A stretch of DNA of 64,000 bases from NCBI GenBank assembly GCA_033239005.1, contig BSQZ01000022.1:5873501-5937500 (forward strand), written 5' to 3'. This DNA comes from Lamellibrachia satsuma (taxonomy: Eukaryota > Annelida > Polychaeta > Sabellida > Siboglinidae). Below the pieces are notes generated by a model. That model made no database searches, had not been told where the DNA came from, and worked only from the letters and a program-made list of their open reading frames with translations. The translations under genes and the position numbers were made by a program. Of this stretch, positions 10,780 to 22,200 are shown one piece after another. The stretch's first letter is position 1. Each line of letters opens with the position of its first letter.

Positions 10780-12770
10780 CCTTGCTGCCAATGCTGAGTA
10801 AGTATCCAGATCAATATTGTCAAGCTGCACAAAGTGATACAAGGGAAAGAACAAGGGGTCATAGTTTGAAATTGTCTCTAGAACTTGCTCGTACAAACGT
10901 TAGAAAAGAAAGCTTCTCACTTAGAATTACAAGATTACGGAATGATCTACCGGAAGTATTGAAGGACACCCCACTGGACAAAGCCAGGATCCTAAACGCT
11001 CAGTTCAGCTCTGTGTTCACCAAAGAGAGCCCCTTAAATACACTCCCACAGGAAGCAGACCCAATATGACAGTATGCCCCAATTTCCAAAGAGTCCTCAA
11101 GGAAACAGCCAGAGCAGTTGCTCCTATTCTACAGATATTTTCTAAATCTCTTAAAAATGGTGAGGTACCAGACAACTGGAAACAAGCAAATATAGCACCA
11201 ATCTTCAAGAAAGGAGAACGATATTGCCCATCAAATTACTGCCCAGTGTCACTCACGTGTGTGTGCAGAAAACTAATGGAACACATAATCTCAAAACACC
11301 TACTAATCCCCCTCGAAGCCAACAATATCCTCTTCAACAAGCAGCATGGATTTCGAAAAAAGTGATCAACCGATACACAGTTGCTAGCCTTTACATAAGA
11401 TATTCTGGCCAATCTAAGCGGCGGAAGGCAAACTGATGGAATCATTATGGATTTCGCCAAAGCGTTTGACAAAGTACCACACCACAGACTGATCCAGAAA
11501 CTTGAAAGATACGGTATCACTGGCCCTGTAAACACTTGGATTGAGACACTTTTGAAGAATAGAAAGCAACGCATGGCATGTGAAGGTGTTTATTCGGACT
11601 GGGCTCCTGTTATTAGTGGAGTCCCACAAGGTTCAGTGATTGCCCCCATCCTCTTTCTTACTTATATAAATGACCTACCTAATAACCTCAAATCAACTGT
11701 CCGACTCTTTGCTGATGATACTATTATCTACATGACAATATCCAATGGTATTGACGCGACAGCCCTTCAACAAGATCTAGACAAATTGACCAAGTTGGAA
11801 GAAACATGGCAAATGGAGTTCCATCACCAGAAATGTAGTGTACTCCACATAACCAGATCCCGTAATCCAAAATACAAATAATACACTCTACATGGCCACT
11901 TACTCGTAAAGGAGGACAATGCGAAATATCTTGGTGTGGTCATAAATAAAACACTGTCCTGGAATAACCACATAAATGATGTCACAAAGAAAGCAAATGC
12001 ATCCTTAGGTTTCCTACAAAGAAATCTCAGAATTGGCCAGGAAAAATTAAAAACCAGTGCTTATTTCACTTTAGTTAAACCCCAGTTAGAATATGCCACT
12101 GCCATATGGGACCCCTACACACAAACGTACAAAAACAAAATAGAGATGGTCCAAAGATGGGCAGCACGGTATGTTTGTAACAACTACAACTGTGAAGCAA
12201 GTGTCAGCAAGATGATCAAACACTTGCACTGGCGCAACCTCCAACAAAATAAGGAGAACCGACATCTGCCTTGTCATGTTTTATAAGACATTACATGGTA
12301 TAATCGCCCTGGACCTCTTCCCCCAATTTATACCCGTGGTGAGATCCTCCCGACACACGCATTCTGAAGCACATGCTATCATCTTTTCTCTTTCTTCCAA
12401 ATATTTTATTACTTTCTCTTACAGCACTTTAGCACATGTGCACACACACCGAGTCTATAAGCCTTGAAGAGAGGGTTGACTTGTACCCGGAAGAAGAAGA
12501 AGTAGTTGTAACTGCCCCAAGTGTCAACTCGTTTAAAAACCGTCTAGATAGACATTGGAGTACTTAGGGATTTCTATACTGCAACTACAAAGCCGCCTTG
12601 CCAGGAAGTCGTAGAGCATTCCAAGAAAAAGTTGAACATCTGACCACCGAGGCCACCGCCTACGGTCAGGAAGAACCTAAGTAAGTAGATCGAGATGACA
12701 GATCTGTGTAAACTTAAGAATCCTGCATGGATGAGGGCGATAATATAATGAAATAATAAATAAAGTATTC
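10780..12770 (+). pseudogene. Non-LTR retrotransposon (CR1/L2-like) reverse-transcriptase pseudogene
   Basis: Reverse-transcriptase blocks appear in order: PDNWKQANIAPIFKKGER (about 11,170), NKQHGFRKK (about 11,335), IIMDFAKAFDKVPHHRL (11,447 onward), VISGVPQGSVIAPILFL and VRLFADDTIIYMT with the ADD catalytic motif (about 11,700), KYLGVVINKTLSWNNHI (about 11,925) and LVKPQLEYATAIWDPY (about 12,070). Stops and shifts at about 11,060, 11,362, 11,879 and 12,284 inactivate it. The first part (10,780-10,965) looks like the C-terminal tail of another LINE (RGHSLKLSLELARTNVRKES), so the 5' end is a junction of two elements. The tail ends in AATAATAAATAAAG near 12,755. Confidence 0.92.
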
Positions 12771-12779
12771 TATGTTAAA

Positions 12780-13190
12780 TGTACAAATTTGACAATATCA
12801 CACAGATGCATGCACTGGACGTGGCATGTATGCTGAGAAAACAATTACGTTTTACGGCCATCCGTAGCTTTTCTTGAAGCAATTGTTTGTCTTCCGACCA
12901 AAGTAACCCCAAATCACAGAAGGCCGCCATGATGGAAACTGACTAGTGGGAATATTAAAGTTTTATATTTTATGCCTACTTTGAACTTCACGTAATACAT
13001 ACACATTAATTAATATAACAAACAAGTAATGTTGCTCTTATTTATGCTAAATTCGTGCGTTACTTAAGAGGTATCGCGTGGTCGAGTTTAGTTCCGGATT
13101 CGTGACGTCACTTCATATATTCCCATTTTCCTGGAGAAGGTTGTCGTCGAAATTGTTCCGGATATATTAATGTCAAATTGATGTCACATA
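12780..13190 (+). promoter_or_regulatory. Putative promoter and 5' UTR of the beta-TrCP gene
   Basis: This is the unique sequence between the LINE relic and the first coding exon, richer in CpG than its surroundings. It has a perfect cAMP-response palindrome TGACGTCA at 13,103-13,110, GCCGCCAT (YY1-like in reverse) at 12,923-12,930, and two TTCCGGAT sites (ETS-like, about 13,092 and 13,157). No TATA box was seen at a fixed distance. The transcription start is unknown and the whole assignment is inferred from position and motifs. Confidence 0.45.
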
Positions 13191-13256
13191 ATGACTACCG
13201 TGGACACGTCCATGGAGACAAACTCCATAAGCGAAGATAAACCGGAACAGAAGCGG
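13191..13256 (+). CDS. BTRC: beta-TrCP exon 1 (start codon)
   Basis: ATG then [20 protein letters not shown], ending AAGCGG|GTAAGA in phase 0. This N-terminus is not conserved between species. The exon was chosen because it has a strong donor, matches the phase of exon 2 and lies just after promoter-like sequence. A second in-frame ATG is at codon 8, and exon 2 has another in-frame ATG (M28) that could serve an alternative start. Confidence 0.75.
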
Positions 13257-16200
13257 GTAAGAACTTATTGCAAATATTATTTTAGACAACATGATATTCT
13301 TCCTTGTGTGTCAAAACAGTCGCCATTTTGGTTTGCAGTGCGTTAACGCCTCTGTCAGTTCAACAATGCGTCCTTTTCTTGTTTTCTGTTTGTTTCATTC
13401 CAGGACTAAAATCCACATATATTGATAGATCCCAACCCATCTGGCCATATCTTTTACGCCATTTGACCATCTTATTCTAGGCGGTCATATCCAGGCTCTG
13501 TCGTCTGCCAACCAACCGAAATCCTGTCAACAACACGACACATCTTCCTCTCTCAAACATCACAACCAGTTCACTCAGTTTCCCCACTCCAGTTATCATC
13601 CATATTCCTGCTGGTGATTCAGTCACGATTTTTAAAATCCGATCTACGTATCTGCTGTCAGAAAAAGCGAATTGCAACCTTCGTGTGAATTGTGTCTACT
13701 GTCAAAGACAAAGTCAGTCTCAGTAAAAGTTTATTGCAGATCCTTAGAAAGCGTTTTACTAAAGCATTTCTTACCCGTTTTATTGTTGAGTGTATGTGGT
13801 CTGTGTCTATACTCTGTTGTGTTGGGCAAGTTTTAATTGTATAGTGGTTTGTATATTGTGTTGCTTGGTTTTTGACAACAACATTTTTGATGTACAGCCT
13901 TAATTTTAAAAGTTAATACGTAATCTAGCGAAGAATCATCTGTACAGACATAATATATATTTCCCTGCCTCCACATTTCTCTAATAAACTTAACAGATTT
14001 TTAACACTTGGTGTGCACCATGAACTGCTTCACTAAACTACATCCAACAATGTATGTACGTTTCACTGTTTTAATTAATATGTGTGTGTGTGCGTGCGTG
14101 CGTGATTTCTAACACCATTTTCAAGGAGATTATTTGCACCTTTCATAGTGATTATTTTGTGAATGAATTAACCTTTATTTCAACAATAGACAAACATAGA
14201 AGTACCGACAACTCTCCGGTGCCAAATAAACGTATAGGCCAAATAACAGTATAGGTTGGCAAATCTGTCATATTTAATAATAGTATAGTGCCGAATAGAA
14301 CCATAGGGGACAAATTGCTCAAAACAAATAATAGTACAGTGTGATATAGTCACTAGTATCTGTTTTTTTAGTGCCAAGACAAATTTTTTACTCAACGAGA
14401 AGCCAAGGGTAAGGCATCCATAGAAAACTACGGAGATCGCCGTGTATGTTTTTATGCCGAATATGCATAAACTGTGTGCGTATTCGCGTCGCTGCAGAAA
14501 TAGTAAAAGCATTTTATATCTGCGAAAAAATGGGGAATTTTCCGTTTTTAAATGGACATTACAGTTTTATTGAATTGAATACGCAAGCCTGTGAAAACCA
14601 CTGCCAGTCGGTTACGGCCTGTTTGAGGTGCCACGCATGACAGCGGTTTACAGTCGGTTTACACAGTGATAATGGCGTTTTAACTAATAATATATCATGT
14701 CAAGCTTCCGAGAACTAAGAATTCTGACTGATTCTTCTAATCATGGAAATAACTGTCTAATGCTTCGGGATAAAAATCTTGGAAGCACGGGATCCCGCTA
14801 AATTCACGACTGTCTTTGGAAAGGATGACAGAGGGAGCCACATACAGCTCCAGTTGGGAGCAAGTGATTTTAGTGAGAGTGTTAAACAGCTCCGTGGATG
14901 ATTGATTAGCACTAGGAATAGGGAGGGAGAGCGATTGCTCTCCTAAAAATTATACCCTGTATAATTTGCCACGATTATCAGAGAACATAGGCTGGCACAA
15001 ATGTTTAAATTTAATAATAGTAAAGTGCCAAATAAGATGCGAATGGGGTGGCATTTTTCATAAAATAAATGCGCTTATTCGGCACTCAAGAGTACCGATG
15101 TCATTATAACATTGCATAAACATAAAAGAAGGCAAAACAAACTGTAATGCTAAATATTACTTATATTAAAACTACATAATATTGAATACAATTTCTTTGG
15201 ATATTGGGACCTTCAAGTTCTGTAATAGAATATGAAAAATCCTCTTGTGATGTTTGTGTGTGTCATTTTGTACCTGTAATACTACTGGTGACATTTGTCA
15301 GGCGGAACGAGCTGCGATGGTGGCAAGCAACTCGTCAACGACATCAACTGAGAACTGCGACTATGTGCAGCCGTCAGAGGAGTACCTGAAGCAGCGTGAC
15401 ATGTGTGTCAAGTACTTCGACCAGTGGAATGAGCAGGAGCAGGTGTACTTCGTACAACACCTCATCTCACACATGTGCCACTATCAACACGGTCAAGTGA
15501 ACATCTTCCTCAAGCCAATGCTGCAACGTGACTTCATATCCGCCCTTCCTGGTATGCCCACAGTGATACACTTGCGATATGCACTGTCCTTATACGCCCA
15601 AGCTGATATAGTATTGATACACACTATGTCCTGATATGCTCACACTGATATAGTGGTAATACAGTATTAAACACTGTCCTAGTGTGTTTGCACGGTTACA
15701 CTAGTGATACACACTGTAATGGTATACTCGCATTGATATTGTAGTGATACACACTGTCATGGTACACTCGCGCTCTCCTGGTACATTCACACTGATACAC
15801 TAGTGATACAAACTGTAATGGTATACTCGCATTGATGTTGTAGTAATACACACTGTCATGGTACACTCGCGCTCTCCTGGTACATTCGCACTGTTACACT
15901 AGTGATACAAACTGTAATGGTATACTCGCATTGATATTGTAGTGATACACACTGTCATGGTACACTCGCACTCTCCCTGTACATTCGCACTGTTACACTA
16001 GTGATACAAACTGTAATGGTATACTCGCATTGATATTGTAGTGATACACACTGTCATGGTACACTCGCGCTCTCCTGGTACATTCACACTGATACACTAG
16101 TGATACAACCTGTAATGGTATACTCGCATTGATGTTGTAGTGATACACACTGTCATGGTACACTCGCGCTCTCCTGGTACATTCACACTGTTACACTAGT

Positions 16201-19200
16201 GATACAACCTGTAATGGTATACTCGCATTGATGTTGTAGTAATACACACTGTCATGGTACACTCGCGCTCTCCTGGTACATTCACACTGTTACACTAGTG
16301 ATACAAACTGTAATGGTATACTCGCATTGATATTGTAGTGATACACACTGTCATGGTACACTCGCGCTCTCCTGGTACATTCACACTGATACACTAGTGA
16401 TACAACCTGTAATGGTACACTCGCATTGATGTTGTAGTGATACACACTGTCATGGTACACTCGCGCTCTCCTGGTACATTCGCACTGTTACACTAGTGAT
16501 ACAAACTGTAATGGTATACTCGCATTGATATTGTAGTGATACACACTGTCATGGTACACTCGCGCTCTCCTGGTACATTCACACTGATACACTAGTGATA
16601 CAACCTGTAATGGTACACTCGCATTGATGTTGTAGTGATACACACTGTCATGGTACACTCGCGCTCTCCTGGTACATTCGCACTGTTACACAAGTGATAC
16701 AAACTGTAATGGTATACTCGCATTGATGTTGTAGTAATACACACTGTCATGGTACACTCGCACTCTCCCTGTACATTCGCACTGTTACACAAGTGATACA
16801 AACTGTAATGGTATACTCGCATTGATGTTGTAGTGATACACACTGTCATGGTACACTCGCACTCTCCTGGTACATTCACACTGATACACTAGTGATACAA
16901 CCTGTAATGGTATACTCGCATTGATGTTGTAGTAATACACACTGTCATGGTACACTCGCACTCTCCCTGTACATTCACACTGTTACACTAGTGATACAAA
17001 CTGTAATGGTATACTCGCATTGATGTTGTAGTGATACACACTGTCATGGTACACTCGCACTCTCCCTGTACATTCGCACTGTTACACAAGTGATACAAAC
17101 TGTAATGGTATACTCGCATTGATATTGTAGTGATACACACTGTCATGGTAAACTCGCACTCTCCCTGTACATTCCACTGTTACACAAGTGATACAAACTG
17201 TAATGGTATACTCGCGCTCTCCTGGTACATTCACACTGATACACTAGTGATACAAACTAATTGTATGCTCACATTGTTATTGTAGTAATACACACTGTCA
17301 TGGTACACTCGCGCTCTCCTGGTACATTCACACTGTTACACAAGTGATACAAACTGTAATTGTATGCTCACATTGTTATTGTAATAATACACACTGTCAT
17401 GGTACACTCGCGCTCTCCTGGTACATTCACACTGTTACACAAGTGATACAAACTGTAATTGTATGCTCACATTGTTATTGTAATAATACACACTGTCATG
17501 GTACACTCGCGCTCTTCCGGTACATTCACACTGATACACTAGTGATTGACACTGTCTCAGTATGATCATACTGATTAACTAGTAATACATACAATGTCCC
17601 AGTATGATCACACTGATACACTGTCCTGTACACTTACACTGATACATTAGTGATACACACTGTCCTGGCCCACTCACACTGATGCACTAGTGATACTATA
17701 CTGATATAGTGATAGTATGTCCCTGTATGATCACACTGATACACTGTGTTATGGTACACTTGCTAATACATTAATGATACACACTGTCCTTGTATGCTCA
17801 CACTGATACCAGAGTTGTTTGATTTAAATTAATATTTCAGATTTTTTTAATTGCTGATTTATATGAATTTAACACAAATAATTGTTTACAAACATCGTGA
17901 TCAACAGAGTTTTGTATATGTTTGAGCTATTCCCTTTCTGAATGCAGTGAAGCCACACAAACCTGTCTTAAAAAATTCCAGAGGAAGTATCTTTTTAAGT
18001 CAGAAGCCCTGAGTTAAAGTCCACTTAGAGTTTGTGCTAGTTGTTACCAAGTCAGTATGTTGACTCAAGTGAGACAGTCTGGGCTACAGATTAATACTGT
18101 ACCAGTTTGCAATCTGGTTAGAGACCCTTAGACTAGGGAGTGCCCTGGACAGGTGCTAATCCACCCTCTCAGCAAGCAATAATTATCAGGGCTAGAGCCA
18201 CAGACACACAGCATGCTTTTCTTTCCAAGACAGATTATGCAACTACAGGGGGTGTCGCCTTGTGGACATTGTCTAATGGGTGGATTCATCCATATGAGTG
18301 CCATGAACAATTTAAAATTGGATCTAGCGCTATATCAAATAAAATATATTATTATTATGCATTATTTAAAAATGACAGTTTTGTTTCTGTTATAAATCAA
18401 ACTATGTTATAATTACATAACTTTATATAAGCAACAATCATGTACTCTCTGTTAAGACAAGTACCCAAACCAATTTGAATAGAAGACATTTGAAAGAATT
18501 TATAAATATGAACATCTGTATAAATGTTTATATACCAGATTTTAAAAAAATCTAATAAATAAACAAATAAGATTTTTTTTCATGATTTTTTCATGATACA
18601 CCATACTGATACACTATTGATACACACTGTCCCTGTACACTCACACTGATACACTTGTGATCCACACTGTCCTGGTACATTCGCACTGATGCACTAGTGA
18701 TACACAGTCCTGGTACATTCACACTAATACACTAGTGATAAACACTGTCCTGGTATGCTCACACCTATACGCTAGTGGTGTTGACTTAATAACTAATGGA
18801 GATTTAATTGAATTCCATAATTATTACCAGAGAGCCTCAGTTAAGAATTAAATACCTTCCTCAAATAGCGGTTTCCTACCATGAATCCCAAAAGGTTAAC
18901 GTCCATCACGGATTGAACAATAGTTGACATTGTTGCCATGTGTGATGTTGTAGCCAAAGGCTTAGATCATGTGGCTGAGTCGATCCTGTCTTACCTTGAT
19001 GCTACGTCCCTGGGTGCGGCTGAGCAGGTGTGTAGGGAATGGTACAGGGTTATATCTGACGGCATGCTATGGAAGAAACTCATAGAGAGAATGGTGAACA
19101 CAGACCCCCTGTGGCACGGACTCGCTGAGCGACGTGGGTGGTATGTACACTTTATTACAGGAATAACATATTACAAGACCTCAGTGAGGTCTCATTATAT

Positions 19201-22200
19201 AGAGATGTAGAATGACAGCAGCTCTGTTACATAACATTTCAGTGTTGTAACATTAGCACTTCCGAGAGGAAAGTTTAGGAAATTATATTATATCACCTTT
19301 TATGTCTATCATCTTGCCTGGAATTGCACTGTCAGTGCATCTAGTGCAATGAGTGACATCAATGTGATTGTAATCCTCATCATCTGCACTGTGAGTGCAT
19401 TCAGTGCAATGAGTGATATCGATGTGATTGTGATCTTCATCATCTGCACTGTGTAGCAACAAAGAACAACTCCATGTGGAAGTCAGTTTCTCATGATGTG
19501 TTTGTCCTGTGTGCCCTGTTATTTTCCTATGCTGTAGTGCAGTATTACCCCGCTACACCACCCAGCATCCATCAGTCATTTGCCCTAATCATTTCCCGTC
19601 CAAGTGTGAGATCTTGATAATAATATGCACAATGCAACATCATTAGTCGTCTGTCCTCTGACATGTTCCCATCTCACACGTTGTTTCACCCTCATCTATT
19701 CTACAAACTCCCCTTTATTTTCACCAACATTCCTCAATGTTTCAGTCAATCCAACATTCCCATTTTCCTACTTCCTGAGAGATCCCCACGATTGTCATTT
19801 CACTTAGTCACTAACTCTGTGATAATTAGATAGCTCAGTCGAATGTAGACTTGCCGTACCGATCTTCTAATAATTGTACGATTTTGTTCTTCTCAACAGG
19901 GGACACTTTCTATTCCGGCCCAAACCAGGAGAACCACAGAAAGACCACAAGTTCTACCGTAGACTCTACCCACAGATTATATCAGACATCGATGTGAGTT
20001 CTGCTTACAGTCAAGAAAGATGCTTAATAATAGTAATGATAATTAACTTCTATGGTGCCTCCATAGCTCAGAACCTGAGCTCAGAGGTGCAACAAAACAA
20101 AATCATTAAGCATAATCGTGAACAGAGACACACAAAAGTCATTATCAGAATGAGGGATCACCAAAGATTTATGGTGGAAATGCAGTTTGGAATGTCTTGA
20201 GTTTTTTTGGAAGGTAACTATAGTTAAAAAATGAACCATAATGATACATGTAATCTTTTGTAAAACAATGTAATTGTATTAAACCTATGAACTATTGCAA
20301 TAGAGCCTTTTTGAAATATTATGATAGATTTTTTTAAGTGTCCTAATTGTAATTGATTTTTCGGAAGTGTTGTAATTGAGGTTTTGGAGACACTTCAGTA
20401 CAGGGACACTTCAGTTTGCATGAGAGATTATTTGCCCAACTGGTTGGCCAATGAAGTGTTGTACAGTATCGCGATGCAAGAATCATTCACATAATTTAGC
20501 TGTGGGTTGTCATGCAATATGGTGCTGCCTGATTAGTTGGGACACAACTTGCTCATTTAAGCCGATGTTAGAGAGGATGTAACCTTGTGTGTGTTTTGTG
20601 TGTCACAGAGGATAGAGAACAATTGGCGGACAGGCCACCACACTCTACAACGCATCCACTGTCGCAGCGAGACAAGCAAAGGTGTCTACTGCCTACAGTA
20701 CGACGACCTCAAGATTGTCAGTGGTCTACGTGATAACACAATCAAGGTGGGTAGCATTCAACTTAATACAATGCAATCTGTTGCGAAAAAGTCCTTGGGA
20801 AACCCAAGCTCAGCAGTGCACCAACACAAAAGTCCTTGGGAAACCCAAGCTCAACGGTGCACCAACACAAAAGTCCTTGGGAAACCCAAGCTCAACGGTG
20901 CACCAACACAAAAGTCCTTGGGAAACCCAAGCTCAACGGTGCACCAACACAAAAGTCCTTGGGAAACCCAAGCTCAGCGGTGCACCAACACAAAAGTCCT
21001 TGGGAAACCCAATCTCAGCGGTGCACCAACACAAAAGTCCTTGGGAAACCCAAGCTCAGCGGTGCACCAACACAAAAGTCCTTGGGAAACCCAAGCTCAG
21101 CGGTGCACCAACACAAAAGTCCTTGGGAAACCCAAGCTCAGCGGTGCACCAACACAAAAGTCCTTGGGAAACCCAAGCTCAACGGTGCACCAACACAAAA
21201 GTCCTTGGGAAACCCAAGCTCAACGGTGCACCAACACAAAAGTCCTTGGGAAACCCAAGCTCAGCGGTGCACCAACACAAAAGTCCTTGGGAAACCCAAG
21301 CTCAGCGGTGCACCAACACAAAAGGGTTAGGCAGTTTCTCGTTGGTTAGCAATTCCAGTCGTAAACAGTTGGATTGGTACGCTGAGGAGCTATGGAGGAT
21401 AAGCAAGTTTAAACAGGTGGTTTTTTAGATTACAGTTAAATTTTTTTATAATATACTTCCTGCTGACTTAGTGCTAACAGGGAGTGAGTTCAACAAAGTT
21501 AGTGTGGCAACAACTGAGAAAACTCTTGTTCCGACATTTATCTTAACACTGGGAATGAAAAGTCGATTAGAACTAGACGATTGAAGCTGTCTGAACTGTC
21601 TTGAAGGAGTGAGCATTGAATTAAATATGCTGGTTGCTTGGATGGAAGTGCTTGATAGGTCATTGTACACTCGCTGTTGATTCCTCACAGTGTACTTACT
21701 GTTGTGATGAAGACACTGATAGTGAACTTACTATTGTGATGAAGATGCTGACAGTGTACTTACTATTGTGATGAAGATGCTGACAGTGTACTTACTATTG
21801 TGATGAAGACGCTGACAGTGTACTTACTATTGTGGTGAAGACACTGACAGTGCACTTCCTATGTACAGAAAGTTCAGACTGTTTAGATTGTACGAAAGAC
21901 AGTTGTGTCACAAAATGATAAACCCTTGCAATGAACTACCCAGTATGTACATGAGTACAGTGATCATGGGTTAAAGTTGGTGGCTGGGCCTATTGCTATA
22001 GCATACTTTCTCCATGCGATTTGCTTATTTATAAATGAATATTCACTTTTTAGATCTATCTATATATCAGCCGTATTGTCCCGTGGTTGGGCGAAGGCCT
22101 CAGCATGTTGTTTCCAAGTTTGCCTGTCTTGTGCTGTTCTCTGCCAGGTGGTTTCATTCCAATACTCATCCAAGTCGCCCCTTTCTCGTTTTGCTGGTCT

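Noticed and set aside
13477..13677. 66-codon minus-strand frame in intron 1
   Set aside because: No recognisable domain, no splice or promoter support, and it lies inside an intron of a well-supported gene on the other strand.
15552..17810. Possible CRISPR array in intron 2 or elsewhere
   Set aside because: Units are contiguous tandem repeats without unique spacers of constant length, in a eukaryotic gene.
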